DNA of 64,000 bases from Candidatus Gastranaerophilales bacterium (GTDB taxonomy: Bacteria > Cyanobacteriota > Vampirovibrionia > Gastranaerophilales > Gastranaerophilaceae), in NCBI GenBank assembly GCA_900768915.1, contig CAAGEQ010000019.1:59051-123050 (forward strand), given 5' to 3'. The position numbers and the translations under genes are program-made. Below, piece after piece: positions 53,406 to 62,159 of this stretch (the stretch's first letter is position 1; each line of letters starts with the position of its first letter). The notes below the pieces were generated by a model. That model did no database searches and was not told the origin of the DNA. It saw only the letters and a list, made by a program, of their open reading frames with translations.

Positions 53406-54233
53406 ATGAATGAAAATATAATTTCAAAAGAAATTCAACAAATTAAAACTAATTTAGAAAGAAATAAAGTTAACCTACCTATCGGAAAACTAATACGTTC
53501 TAAATTAGGATTTTTGATGTTAAAAGCATTAAATCAACCAATTAATAGCAATCATATAAATTTTTTAACTGCTATTGAACTTATCCACAATGCTTCTCTA
53601 TTACATGATGATGTAATAGATAATGACAAAACAAGAAGAAATGAATTAAGCAAAAATGAACTTTTAGGAAATAAAACAGCGATTCTTTTAGGAAATCTAA
53701 CTCTAACAAATGCTGTTGAATATCTTTTAAAAACAAATTCATTACAACTTATTTCTATTATTAACAATACTATTCAACAAATGTGCAAAGGTGAACTTAT
53801 ACAAAAAGCACAAGAAAACAATATTCCAACAATTGAAGATTATATACAAAAAACATATCTAAAGACAGGAACCTTATTTGAAGGTACTATAAAAGGAGTT
53901 TTAGAAATATCTACAATAAAGAATTCTAAATTAATTGATTTTGCAAAAAATATTGGAATACTATTTCAAATAAATAATGATATAAAAAATTTAGAAAAAG
54001 ACATAACAAATGGAATTTACACATTACCAATAATATTTTCGAATTCGATAAACATATCTAAAAATAGTATTGAAAAAACACTTAGTTTAATAGATAATTA
54101 CACAAGTAATGCTATTCAAGCATTAAGTTGTTTAGGGGAAAGCGAATACAAAAAATCGCTGATTGGAGTAGTTGAATGTTTAAAAATATCAGAAATAAAT
54201 ATAATGAATTTGGAGAAAAACACCCAAATATAA
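53406..54233 (+). CDS. Polyprenyl synthetase-family protein with degenerate second Asp motif
   Basis: 275 aa trans-isoprenyl diphosphate synthase fold. First aspartate-rich motif is intact, LLHDDVID (Asp68, 69, 72), followed by KTRRN. The second, normally FQ-I-x-DDxxD, reads FQINNDIKN (residues 187-195), with Asn replacing two of three Asp. LPII in TLPIIF and the GELIQ-type Lys region are kept. Shorter than usual (about 320). It may be a non-catalytic partner of a two-subunit enzyme or have shifted metal ligands. The 3' end overlaps lepB by 58 nt. Confidence 0.82.
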   Translation: MNENIISKEIQQIKTNLERNKVNLPIGKLIRSKLGFLMLKALNQPINSNHINFLTAIELIHNASLLHDDVIDNDKTRRNELSKNELLGNKTAILLGNLTLTNAVEYLLKTNSLQLISIINNTIQQMCKGELIQKAQENNIPTIEDYIQKTYLKTGTLFEGTIKGVLEISTIKNSKLIDFAKNIGILFQINNDIKNLEKDITNGIYTLPIIFSNSINISKNSIEKTLSLIDNYTSNAIQALSCLGESEYKKSLIGVVECLKISEINIMNLEKNTQI

Positions 54234-54820
54234 AAGAATGGTTTGAGACATTTATTTTCGTAATTGTTATGGTAATTATCATTCGATATTTTATATTTGA
54301 AATTCGTTGGATTCCTTCAGGCTCAATGAAACCAACCCTTGTTGAAGGTGACAGAATTATAGTTGAAAGAGTAACTCAATTTTATAAAAAACCTTCTAGA
54401 GGTGATATATTAGTATTCTATCCCCCATTTGTAAAATTGAACAAAACACCATTGGGAATTCTTGAAAGAAGAACTGGTATAGCCTGCAATGATATTGCAT
54501 TTATAAAACGTGTTGTTGGTCTTCCTGGTGATAAAATTGAAATAAAAAAATACCCTGACGGTAAAAACAAAGTTCTAATTAACGATAAACCACTAGATGA
54601 ACCATATATTTTAAGCGAATACGACTCAATTCCTTGCAGTGAAACGATGTACTGTGGACCAATGGTTGTACCTCAAGGTAAATATTTTATGATGGGTGAT
54701 AATAGAGGTAATTCAGAAGATAGCCGTTTTTGGGGATTCTTACCAGAAGAAAGAATTGTAGGACGTGCAGTATTTTTATTTTGGCCATTCAACAGAGTAA
54801 AAACTCTTAACTTCAAATAA
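54176..54820 (+). CDS. lepB: Signal peptidase I
   Basis: 214 aa membrane protease that removes Sec signal peptides, here needed for the many exported proteins. One N-terminal TM segment (about residues 26-43). Catalytic Ser50 in WIPSGSMKPTL and Lys111 in IKRVVGLPGDK, with GDNRGNSEDSRFWGF box E at the end. The ATG at 54176 lies inside the prenyl synthase gene in another frame, preceded by TTGGAG; the long overlap implies coupled translation. Confidence 0.95.
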   Translation: MFKNIRNKYNEFGEKHPNIKEWFETFIFVIVMVIIIRYFIFEIRWIPSGSMKPTLVEGDRIIVERVTQFYKKPSRGDILVFYPPFVKLNKTPLGILERRTGIACNDIAFIKRVVGLPGDKIEIKKYPDGKNKVLINDKPLDEPYILSEYDSIPCSETMYCGPMVVPQGKYFMMGDNRGNSEDSRFWGFLPEERIVGRAVFLFWPFNRVKTLNFK

Positions 54821-54862
54821 AAAATAAAACCTTATTGTGCACTATAAGTTGGCACAACAAGG
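54816..54862 (-). terminator. Terminator downstream of the 54968-56548 gene
   Basis: On the minus strand, CCTTGTTGTGC pairs with GCACAATAAGG (54852-54862 and 54830-54840), followed by a T-rich run. A second hairpin without a T-run (GACTTC-ttac-GAAGTC, 54941-54956) lies right after the gene's stop. Confidence 0.7.
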
Positions 54863-54967
54863 TAAAAGGTGTGTACGTGTATCAATAAATGGATTTCATT
54901 ATAAATTGTGAACTTTTTAAATAAAGCCATAATATTCTTAGACTTCTTACGAAGTCTATTAAGAATA

Positions 54968-56548
54968 CTAGCCTCCACTGAATGTTTTGAACGTAGTTTC
55001 GACGTTCTTTGAAATAACTTTCTTTACAGCTTCCATTTCGGTTTGTAAAGCATTTTGTTCAGTATCTAACTGTTTCAATCTCAATTCCAAAGTTCTATCT
55101 TCTTGTTGAATAATTTCTGTTTTAGCATTAATATCAGCGATTTTCTTCTCATATTCATGTACATCATGATAATATTGATTCATCGCATTGTTATATGCAG
55201 CCTCATCTGTAACATTTTCAACATTCAAAGTATAAACCGTACTATCATCATCAAGTTTAATAGATGTAAATCTACCTGAACCATCAGTTTCTAACAATGC
55301 GTGGTTTGTATCTTTGATTTTTGTTTTGATATAAGTTGCATCATAATATTGAAGTTTATCTTGACCTTCAATAGGTTTACCATACTCATCATAAGTTGTT
55401 AAACTATTTACTAAGTCTTGATAAGTTGTATAACGTAACTGACCGTTATACTCAAAAGAGTAAATACCTGAACCGTAGTATTCATAAGTACCATCTGGTT
55501 TTCTCTTAATATAATCTGCGATAGTGGAATCAGGGTTATCTGCAATAATTTGCAACAACGCAGTTTCGTCTGTTTTTGATAATGTATCAGTAAGTTCTGT
55601 TAATTTACAGTTACCTACGTATGTTGGGGTATATGAAGTAGAATAATCTAACAAGCCACCTTTACCTGCATCATAAGCATCTGCTCTAGTTGCAGAAGCG
55701 AAAGCATAAGATGTTTCATCTCCAACTGTTGTTGTAGTGTAAGATGCATAGCCTGTTTCAAAAGCACCATCTGCTACACCTTGAATAATATCATCTTTTG
55801 TAATACCTGTAAGACCTTCTTCTTCTAAAGCTGCTGTAACAGCATTAAAATCGTCATCAGTCCAGTTTGTTGTATCTTTTAAATCTAGACCTAATTTACT
55901 AATATCTACATAGCCATTTTTTAAACCTTCTGTTGATGTAGCATACTCTAAACTATCTTTAGTTGTAATATGCCATACGTTAGCTTGGTCTTTATAACCA
56001 TACAAATTACTATAATCAATTTTACCACCAGGAAAATTCAAATAACCTGCTGCTTCTAAATCTTTAACAGCATTTTCCATCTCCTTAGTATTATTATAAC
56101 TAGATAATGGTGCATAAGTAACTTCGTCATTCAAGTTATAAGAACCATCTTTATTCTTTAATAATTTCAAAACTTCTTCTGGATACTCAACTACTTCATT
56201 TTTAAAAGTTACTTCTGGATTAGACATCTTCTTTTTAGAACCAGTATAAACTTTATCATAGTAGTAAGTATCAACTACATAGTTGTAATCTGTATCTGCC
56301 GTTGATAATTGATACCATTTATCAAGAACCGTATTATTATAACCATCACTATATGAATATTGTAGAGTTGTATAATCTGTACTATCAGGACAATCAGGAA
56401 CTTGCATTTCCAACATTTGGTTAAAGTAATATGAAGATTGGTTTGCTAATGCAGTACGTGCTTGGTTAATTTGTTGACCTTCATATTCACAATTTGTTTT
56501 TCTTGCCGTAAGGGCTAAATATCTAGCCTGTGATGCTGCCATTCCCAT
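54968..56548 (-). CDS. Conserved-ends family protein (member 2 of 3), unknown function
   Basis: 526 aa. N-terminus MGMAASQARYLALTARKT and C-terminal about 75 residues (coiled coil ending ISKNVETTFKTFSGG) match the other two members. The middle of about 380 residues is Tyr/Thr/Asp-rich and beta-like, with repeated short phrases such as AVTAALEEEGLTGITKDD that suggest small helical hairpins, and differs from both relatives. No signal peptide or TM segment. A good site AGGAGAG precedes the start. Single gene with terminator. Confidence 0.85.
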   Translation of the reverse strand: MGMAASQARYLALTARKTNCEYEGQQINQARTALANQSSYYFNQMLEMQVPDCPDSTDYTTLQYSYSDGYNNTVLDKWYQLSTADTDYNYVVDTYYYDKVYTGSKKKMSNPEVTFKNEVVEYPEEVLKLLKNKDGSYNLNDEVTYAPLSSYNNTKEMENAVKDLEAAGYLNFPGGKIDYSNLYGYKDQANVWHITTKDSLEYATSTEGLKNGYVDISKLGLDLKDTTNWTDDDFNAVTAALEEEGLTGITKDDIIQGVADGAFETGYASYTTTTVGDETSYAFASATRADAYDAGKGGLLDYSTSYTPTYVGNCKLTELTDTLSKTDETALLQIIADNPDSTIADYIKRKPDGTYEYYGSGIYSFEYNGQLRYTTYQDLVNSLTTYDEYGKPIEGQDKLQYYDATYIKTKIKDTNHALLETDGSGRFTSIKLDDDSTVYTLNVENVTDEAAYNNAMNQYYHDVHEYEKKIADINAKTEIIQQEDRTLELRLKQLDTEQNALQTEMEAVKKVISKNVETTFKTFSGG

Positions 56549-56734
56549 GACAAACTCTCCTATTCAATTTATTGATAACTCTTAACTTCTACAATTTCTT
56601 ATTTAATAATTTTTTCTTATAAGTCAAATATTAAATCGGCAGAAATAAAAATATCTTAAATAAATACGTACAAAAGTCATACGTATGGAGTAGTTCTTTA
56701 TTATTCAAAAAAAACAAACTAAACAAAATTCAAT

Positions 56735-57586
56735 TTATTTTAGTTTAATTCGTAACACAGAATTAGAGCCCTGACATGCGACAAAAAGAATATTCCCATT
56801 CACATGAACACCATAAGGTTTAGAAACATTTGTAGATAATACAGTGCATGCTCCTGAATGAGATAATTTTAAAATATTATTAGCATTATAATTAGCAACA
56901 TAAATATTACCAATAGAATCACTTGTCAAAGAAATTGGACCTTTCAACATTGAACTTTTAAAGAAAAGCATCTTTTTACCATTTGGCTGAATTTTTATAA
57001 TAGCATTATCTGTAAAACTAGAAACATATAAATTACCATATTTATCAGATGTAATTCCTGTTGGACTTGTAATATTAGGATAACACCCGCTAGACTGACT
57101 AACATTTGACGGTGGATTACCACCCATAACATTACCTGATGCTGGGGTAATATGATATTGAGAAACAACATTTAAAGCCTTTGTATAAAACGGACTGGCT
57201 TTAGATATCATTGAAATATATCTAGCAGCATTTGTTCTATCACCTAATTGAGCACTTAATTTTGCAGCCTTATACAAAGCCTCATATTCTTTTGGATTTC
57301 GTACAATAATCTGCTCAAATATCGCTAAGGCTTCATCATATTGTTTCAAATATTCAAGTAACGAACCTAAATTATAATAGGCATCAATATAATCGGGATA
57401 AAGCCTAATTGCTGTACGAAAAAGAGCAACTGCTTCATCGTATTGACCTAATTTATAACAATCAATCCCATGATTATATTCAAGTTTTGCATCTGTGGGT
57501 ATAACAGATGGAGCGTTTTCTTCTGCAAAGCAAGAAGAAAACGCCATCAAAAAACTTATTAATAATATTAATAATCTATTTTTCAT
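56735..57586 (-). CDS. Exported TPR and NHL-type beta-propeller repeat protein
   Basis: 283 aa with signal peptide ending SSCFA. Two to three TPR units (about 33-130), such as LGQYDEAVALFRTAIRLYPD and LKQYDEALAIFEQIIVRNPK, followed by NHL/YVTN-like repeats (about 165-283), GITSDKYGNLYVSSFTDNAI and LTSDSIGNIYVANYNANNI. Only about three blades, so a full propeller would need oligomers. Likely a periplasmic assembly protein. Its start overlaps the malQ 3' end by 11 nt. Confidence 0.8.
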   Translation of the reverse strand: MKNRLLILLISFLMAFSSCFAEENAPSVIPTDAKLEYNHGIDCYKLGQYDEAVALFRTAIRLYPDYIDAYYNLGSLLEYLKQYDEALAIFEQIIVRNPKEYEALYKAAKLSAQLGDRTNAARYISMISKASPFYTKALNVVSQYHITPASGNVMGGNPPSNVSQSSGCYPNITSPTGITSDKYGNLYVSSFTDNAIIKIQPNGKKMLFFKSSMLKGPISLTSDSIGNIYVANYNANNILKLSHSGACTVLSTNVSKPYGVHVNGNILFVACQGSNSVLRIKLK

Positions 57587-59426
57587 TTAATTTTTCAATC
57601 AATTTTTTATGCTTATCTGCGAACTTAGAACCTCTAGCCTTTATAGCCATTGTCAAAATTTCACCTAAATCAATTGTTTGCATTTCTGCATAATTGTTAG
57701 GTAATCTTAATGACCAGTTTTCATCACCAGATGTTCCAGGCCTATTATAAACATCTTCTACATTAAAGAAATCTGTAAAGAAAATTTGAATATTTTTTGC
57801 TTTTGATGCAAACATTTCAGACAATTTAACTTTTCTCAATGCCTCTGCATCATTTGTTAATTTAACAATCAAATCATCTTTATTTTCGCATTCTGCATAT
57901 AAATCTTCTACAAGATTTTTAACATGCAAATAACCTTCGTGAGTATTAATCATAGATTTAGCCCACATAGAAATTGGCTCATTATCATGAGTACCAACCA
58001 TCGCCCAAACATTTTCTTCAATATTACAACATCTATATGGATGTTCAGGTTTTTCTGGTTTAACGAACTGTGTTAATCTCATACCTTGTAATTTATATTC
58101 TTTCATTACTGCATCAACTGGGTTTGTTAAAGTACCCAAGTCTTCACAAACAATAGCATTCTTGTTTAAGCCACATTCTTTTGCTGCTGCAATAACAACT
58201 TTTTCAATAAGTTGACCATATTTTTTGATTTGTTCTTTATCAAGAGTCTTAACTCTTTTTTCCTTATCAGGTTCTAGTGTTTCATCTAAATCTGATAATT
58301 TAGCGATTGCAAATTTAGATAAAAATGGATGTTCTGGAGAAGAATATAATCTACCAGCACCTTGTTCAACCATTGGTTTGCAACCTTTTTTATAAACCCA
58401 AGGATCAATTAAACCAACAATGTGATCGATTCTAACACCACCAGGATTTTCTTTAAACATTTTCTTATAAAGATTTTTCATTAGTTTACCACCTTCACCT
58501 AATGAACCATCTTCATTAAACATTTTTTCTGGATCCATAACTGGGAATCCCCACGCTTGACCATCTTTAGAAAAATAATCAGGAGGACAACCCAAACACC
58601 AACCATCTAAAAATAATGATTGATAAGCCCAAGCATCTCTATCAGAGAAAGCAACTTGTCTATCAGCAATCATTTTAATATGTTTCTTCAATGCATATTT
58701 CTTAGTTGCATTCAATTGTTCTTCTAAAACGAATTGACAGAACTTATAGAAATCAATTTCATCTGCATATTTTTCAGAAATTTCAGAAATTCTACTTTCT
58801 GCTTCTGCTTTTTGTTCTGCAGTTTTAGAGTTTAACAAATTCTTATCTAAATCAGATTTCCAAATTGGCCAATAATCATTTCCATTTTCAATAGATAATG
58901 CTTCATATAAAGCATCATTATTCAACCAAAAAGCATTTTCTTTTTTGAATTTTTCGAATTCTTTGTGGAATTTCTTTTGATTTTTAAAGTTTGTCCAAAC
59001 TTCTTTTAATGCTTCATTTTGAGCATTTGTAATATAAGAATATGCTGTTCTACCTTTATTTTGTTGAGGATTATTTTGAACAACTTTGTTATAAGTTTCT
59101 TCAGATAATAATTTATTCCATTCTTTTGTCGTTAATTGTTTTAAATCAATAAATAATGGATTACCAGAGAATATAGTACCAGTATAAGGAGATGAATCTG
59201 AAGATTTTGTTTTACCAGCAGGTCCAAGTTGAAGTGCATCAAACAACCCTTCTGAATAATCAATAATATCTCTACCAGCAGAAGAATTTATACTTCCAAA
59301 ACCTGTATCTTCATTATCACGAGATGGAAAACTTCCACCATGCATAATCAATACGAAATTATCTTTACCTAAAACTTTAAGAGCTTCTCTTATTGTTTTT
59401 TTGTATTTTTTCGCATCACAACCCAT
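57576..59426 (-). CDS. malQ: 4-alpha-glucanotransferase (GH77)
   Basis: Transfers alpha-1,4-glucan segments between maltodextrins (disproportionating enzyme). 616 aa from the ATG at 59426 behind AAGGAGTG; a frame back to 59498 adds 24 residues without signals. Catalytic nucleophile in GVRIDHIVGL, acid/base Glu in IVCEDLGTL, and the third Asp in GTHDNEPISMW. DAWAYQSLFLDGW and GCPPDYFSKDGQAWGFP are typical sugar-site loops of GH77. Works with the exported GH13 enzyme and glycogen metabolism. Confidence 0.94.
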   Translation of the reverse strand: MGCDAKKYKKTIREALKVLGKDNFVLIMHGGSFPSRDNEDTGFGSINSSAGRDIIDYSEGLFDALQLGPAGKTKSSDSSPYTGTIFSGNPLFIDLKQLTTKEWNKLLSEETYNKVVQNNPQQNKGRTAYSYITNAQNEALKEVWTNFKNQKKFHKEFEKFKKENAFWLNNDALYEALSIENGNDYWPIWKSDLDKNLLNSKTAEQKAEAESRISEISEKYADEIDFYKFCQFVLEEQLNATKKYALKKHIKMIADRQVAFSDRDAWAYQSLFLDGWCLGCPPDYFSKDGQAWGFPVMDPEKMFNEDGSLGEGGKLMKNLYKKMFKENPGGVRIDHIVGLIDPWVYKKGCKPMVEQGAGRLYSSPEHPFLSKFAIAKLSDLDETLEPDKEKRVKTLDKEQIKKYGQLIEKVVIAAAKECGLNKNAIVCEDLGTLTNPVDAVMKEYKLQGMRLTQFVKPEKPEHPYRCCNIEENVWAMVGTHDNEPISMWAKSMINTHEGYLHVKNLVEDLYAECENKDDLIVKLTNDAEALRKVKLSEMFASKAKNIQIFFTDFFNVEDVYNRPGTSGDENWSLRLPNNYAEMQTIDLGEILTMAIKARGSKFADKHKKLIEKLNEK

Positions 59427-59620
59427 ATTTGCACTCCTTATAAAAACTAAAAAACTATAATATATTGCTAATTTAGCATTAGCAGAGCAATATTTCAATA
59501 AAAACGCAACCTTTTGTTACATGATAAAAGTTAAATATTTTTGTATTTACATATAATTCACAATTGTAGAAATACTATTTTATTCTTGATAAAATAAAAA
59601 CAAAAGAGGGAGTGATAAAT

Positions 59621-60904
59621 ATGGTTAAATCAGTAATATTAGCAGCAGGTAAAGGTACAAGAATGAAATCTGATACCCCAAAAGTGTTGCACCAAATATT
59701 TAATAAAACATTATTGGGATACGTAATTGATGCAGTAAATAACACAGAAATGGCTGATGAAAACTATGTAATAGTTGGACACCAAGCAGAACGAGTTGAA
59801 GAATACGTAAAAAACAACTATTCTAATGCAAAAACAGTATTACAATCTCCACAATTAGGTACTGGTCATGCTGTAAGCATGGTTTGCCCATATTTAAAGG
59901 ATTTTGATGGAGAAGTTATTATTCTTTGTGGTGATACTCCACTTATAACATCTGATACCCTTAAAACATTTATCAATGCTCATAGAGAAATGAATTCTGA
60001 TATTACAGTTATGAGTGCAATTTTTGACAACCCTACAAATTATGGAAGAATTGTTAGAAATGATGATAACGGTCTTAATTCAATTGTTGAAGAAAAAGAT
60101 GCAACCCCAGAACAAAAAGCCATAAAAGAAATAAATGCAGGTATATATTGTATAAACTGGACAAAGGTAAAAGATGCATTTTCACAACTTAAAACCAACA
60201 ATGCACAAGGTGAATATTATTTAACAGATATCATTAAATGGGGCAACCAAAATGGATTAAAAGTAAATGCTCACATTCTTGAAAGAAACGAAGAAATTTT
60301 TGGTATAAATTCAAAAGTAAACCTTGCACAAGCATCAAAAATTCTAAATAATAGAACTATAAAAAAACTAATGGAAGATGGTGTAACAATTGTAGATCCT
60401 GAAACAACTTGGATTGATCCTCTAACTGAAATTGGAAAAGATACAATAATTTATCCATCTTGTTATATTGAAGGTAAGAACAAAATAGGAAATAATTGCA
60501 AAATTGGTCCATTTGCTCATCTTAGAGGTGATGTAACGCTTGATGATTACGTAAAAATAGGAAACTTTGTAGAAGTAAAAAAAGCACATATAAAGAGTCA
60601 TACAAATGCTTGTCACTTAACATACATTGGAGATAGTGAAATTGGTGAAAATGTAAACATTGGTGCTGGTACAATCACTGCAAACTACAATCCTTTGAAC
60701 AAGATTAAAAGCAAAACAATAATTGGTGATAACGTAAAAATTGGTTCTAATTCAGTACTTGTTGCACCTGTTGAAATAAAAGAAGGTGCAAACGTTGGTG
60801 CTTTAAGTATCATTACTAAAAATATAGCAGAGTGGTCACTTGCTATAACAAGAGCACCATTAAAAACCTTTGAAGGCTGGGTAAAGAAAAAACTCGGTAA
60901 ATAA
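59621..60904 (+). CDS. glmU: Bifunctional UDP-GlcNAc pyrophosphorylase/glucosamine-1-phosphate acetyltransferase
   Basis: Makes UDP-GlcNAc for peptidoglycan and lipid A. 427 aa from ATG at 59621; an in-frame GTG at 59612 is part of the Shine-Dalgarno area (GAGGGAG). N-terminal nucleotidyltransferase with LAAGKGTRMKSDTPKVLHQ and LGTGHAVSM, CGDTPLI; C-terminal left-handed beta-helix of hexapeptides (IGNNCKIGPFAHLRG, YIGDSEIGENVNIGAGT). Somewhat shorter than E. coli GlmU (456) but with both active sites. Followed 1 nt later by a GlcF-like gene. Confidence 0.95.
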   Translation: MVKSVILAAGKGTRMKSDTPKVLHQIFNKTLLGYVIDAVNNTEMADENYVIVGHQAERVEEYVKNNYSNAKTVLQSPQLGTGHAVSMVCPYLKDFDGEVIILCGDTPLITSDTLKTFINAHREMNSDITVMSAIFDNPTNYGRIVRNDDNGLNSIVEEKDATPEQKAIKEINAGIYCINWTKVKDAFSQLKTNNAQGEYYLTDIIKWGNQNGLKVNAHILERNEEIFGINSKVNLAQASKILNNRTIKKLMEDGVTIVDPETTWIDPLTEIGKDTIIYPSCYIEGKNKIGNNCKIGPFAHLRGDVTLDDYVKIGNFVEVKKAHIKSHTNACHLTYIGDSEIGENVNIGAGTITANYNPLNKIKSKTIIGDNVKIGSNSVLVAPVEIKEGANVGALSIITKNIAEWSLAITRAPLKTFEGWVKKKLGK

Positions 60905-60905
60905 T

Positions 60906-61997
60906 ATGAAAGACTTAAAAGATTACAAAGAAGAAATTCACAGATGTTCTAAGTGTGGACTATGTCAGGCCGTTTGTCCAATATATCAAGAAACTGGCAA
61001 TGAATGTTCTGTTTCTAGAGGACAATTTATTATGCTTGGTGGTGTAATCAAAGATGAATTAAAAATAAACAAAAACATCAACAGATATCTTGATTTATGC
61101 TTAAAATGCAACAAATGCAAGAACTTTTGTCCTAGCGAAATAGATGTTATTGATATTTTGTTGTCTGCAAAATCTCAATATTTTAAAAAATCATTATCCG
61201 GCAAAGTTTATTCATTTTTTGAGTCAAAACCAGTTTTTAATACATTCTTAAAAATAGTAGATTTTGTTTCTTCAATATTTTGTAAAAAAATAAAATCTGA
61301 GAGATTTAAAAAGAAAGCAATTTATTTTGGTGGTTGTATCTCTAAAATTCATCCAAACATAGATAATTATGTTATAAAACTACTTAATTCTATGAAAATT
61401 GAAGTTGTACCAATAAATTTTAATTGTTGCGGAATGCCTTTTTTGACAACTGGTAATTTAGACCGTTTCGAAGAACAAGCAATCGAAAACATTAAAAAAC
61501 TACCACAAGATTTTGACTACTTCATAACAGATTGTGCAAGTTGTCAATGGGCTTGGAAACAGTACATCAAATACATTAATAATGAAAATTTAAAAAATAA
61601 ATTAAATAATATTAATTTCAAAAGTATTTATGAATTAATTTTTGAAAATAATGTTCAATTCAGGGCTAAAAAAGAAGAATTCGTAACTTATCACAAACCT
61701 TGTCATGAAAATATTGATATAGAAAAGATTTTAAACAGTTGCGAAAATATAAAATATGAACAATTGAATGGTTACGATGAATGCTGTGGATTTGCAGGAT
61801 TTGAACACCCTCAGACTTTAAAAACCATTTCTAAAATATTACTAAAAAAAAGAAAAAATATATTAAACTCTAAATCTAAAACTGTTTTAACTACCTGTGT
61901 TGGTTGCATGTCTAGTTTAAGAATATTAACACTATTTACGAACAAAAAAGTAAATAGATTACTAGCATTTTTAAAAGATAAATGCGACATTAAATAA
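60906..61997 (+). CDS. GlcF-like (Fe-S) oxidoreductase subunit with CCG domains
   Basis: 363 aa. Two 4Fe-4S binding sets near the N-terminus, CSKCGLCQAVCP and CLKCNKCKNFCP, followed by two CCG domains with FNCCGMPF, DCASCQWAW, YHKPCH, ECCGFAG and TTCVGCMSSL. This is the layout of the glycolate oxidase iron-sulfur subunit GlcF or a related dehydrogenase subunit. No flavin subunit (GlcD/E) lies next to it here, so its partner is elsewhere and the substrate is open. Gph, which makes glycolate, is also in this window. Confidence 0.85.
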   Translation: MKDLKDYKEEIHRCSKCGLCQAVCPIYQETGNECSVSRGQFIMLGGVIKDELKINKNINRYLDLCLKCNKCKNFCPSEIDVIDILLSAKSQYFKKSLSGKVYSFFESKPVFNTFLKIVDFVSSIFCKKIKSERFKKKAIYFGGCISKIHPNIDNYVIKLLNSMKIEVVPINFNCCGMPFLTTGNLDRFEEQAIENIKKLPQDFDYFITDCASCQWAWKQYIKYINNENLKNKLNNINFKSIYELIFENNVQFRAKKEEFVTYHKPCHENIDIEKILNSCENIKYEQLNGYDECCGFAGFEHPQTLKTISKILLKKRKNILNSKSKTVLTTCVGCMSSLRILTLFTNKKVNRLLAFLKDKCDIK

Positions 61998-62159
61998 AGT
62001 GATTTTATAATTAATGTAATATATACTTCGGTTAAAACCTCAGTATCTATTGTGACTAGCCAAATAATTCAATAAAAAAAGCATGGTTTTATGATTATTT
62101 TACTTTAAGTAAATTTTAACGCAAATTCTGCAAGAACAAAAATTGATTTAAAAACTCAA

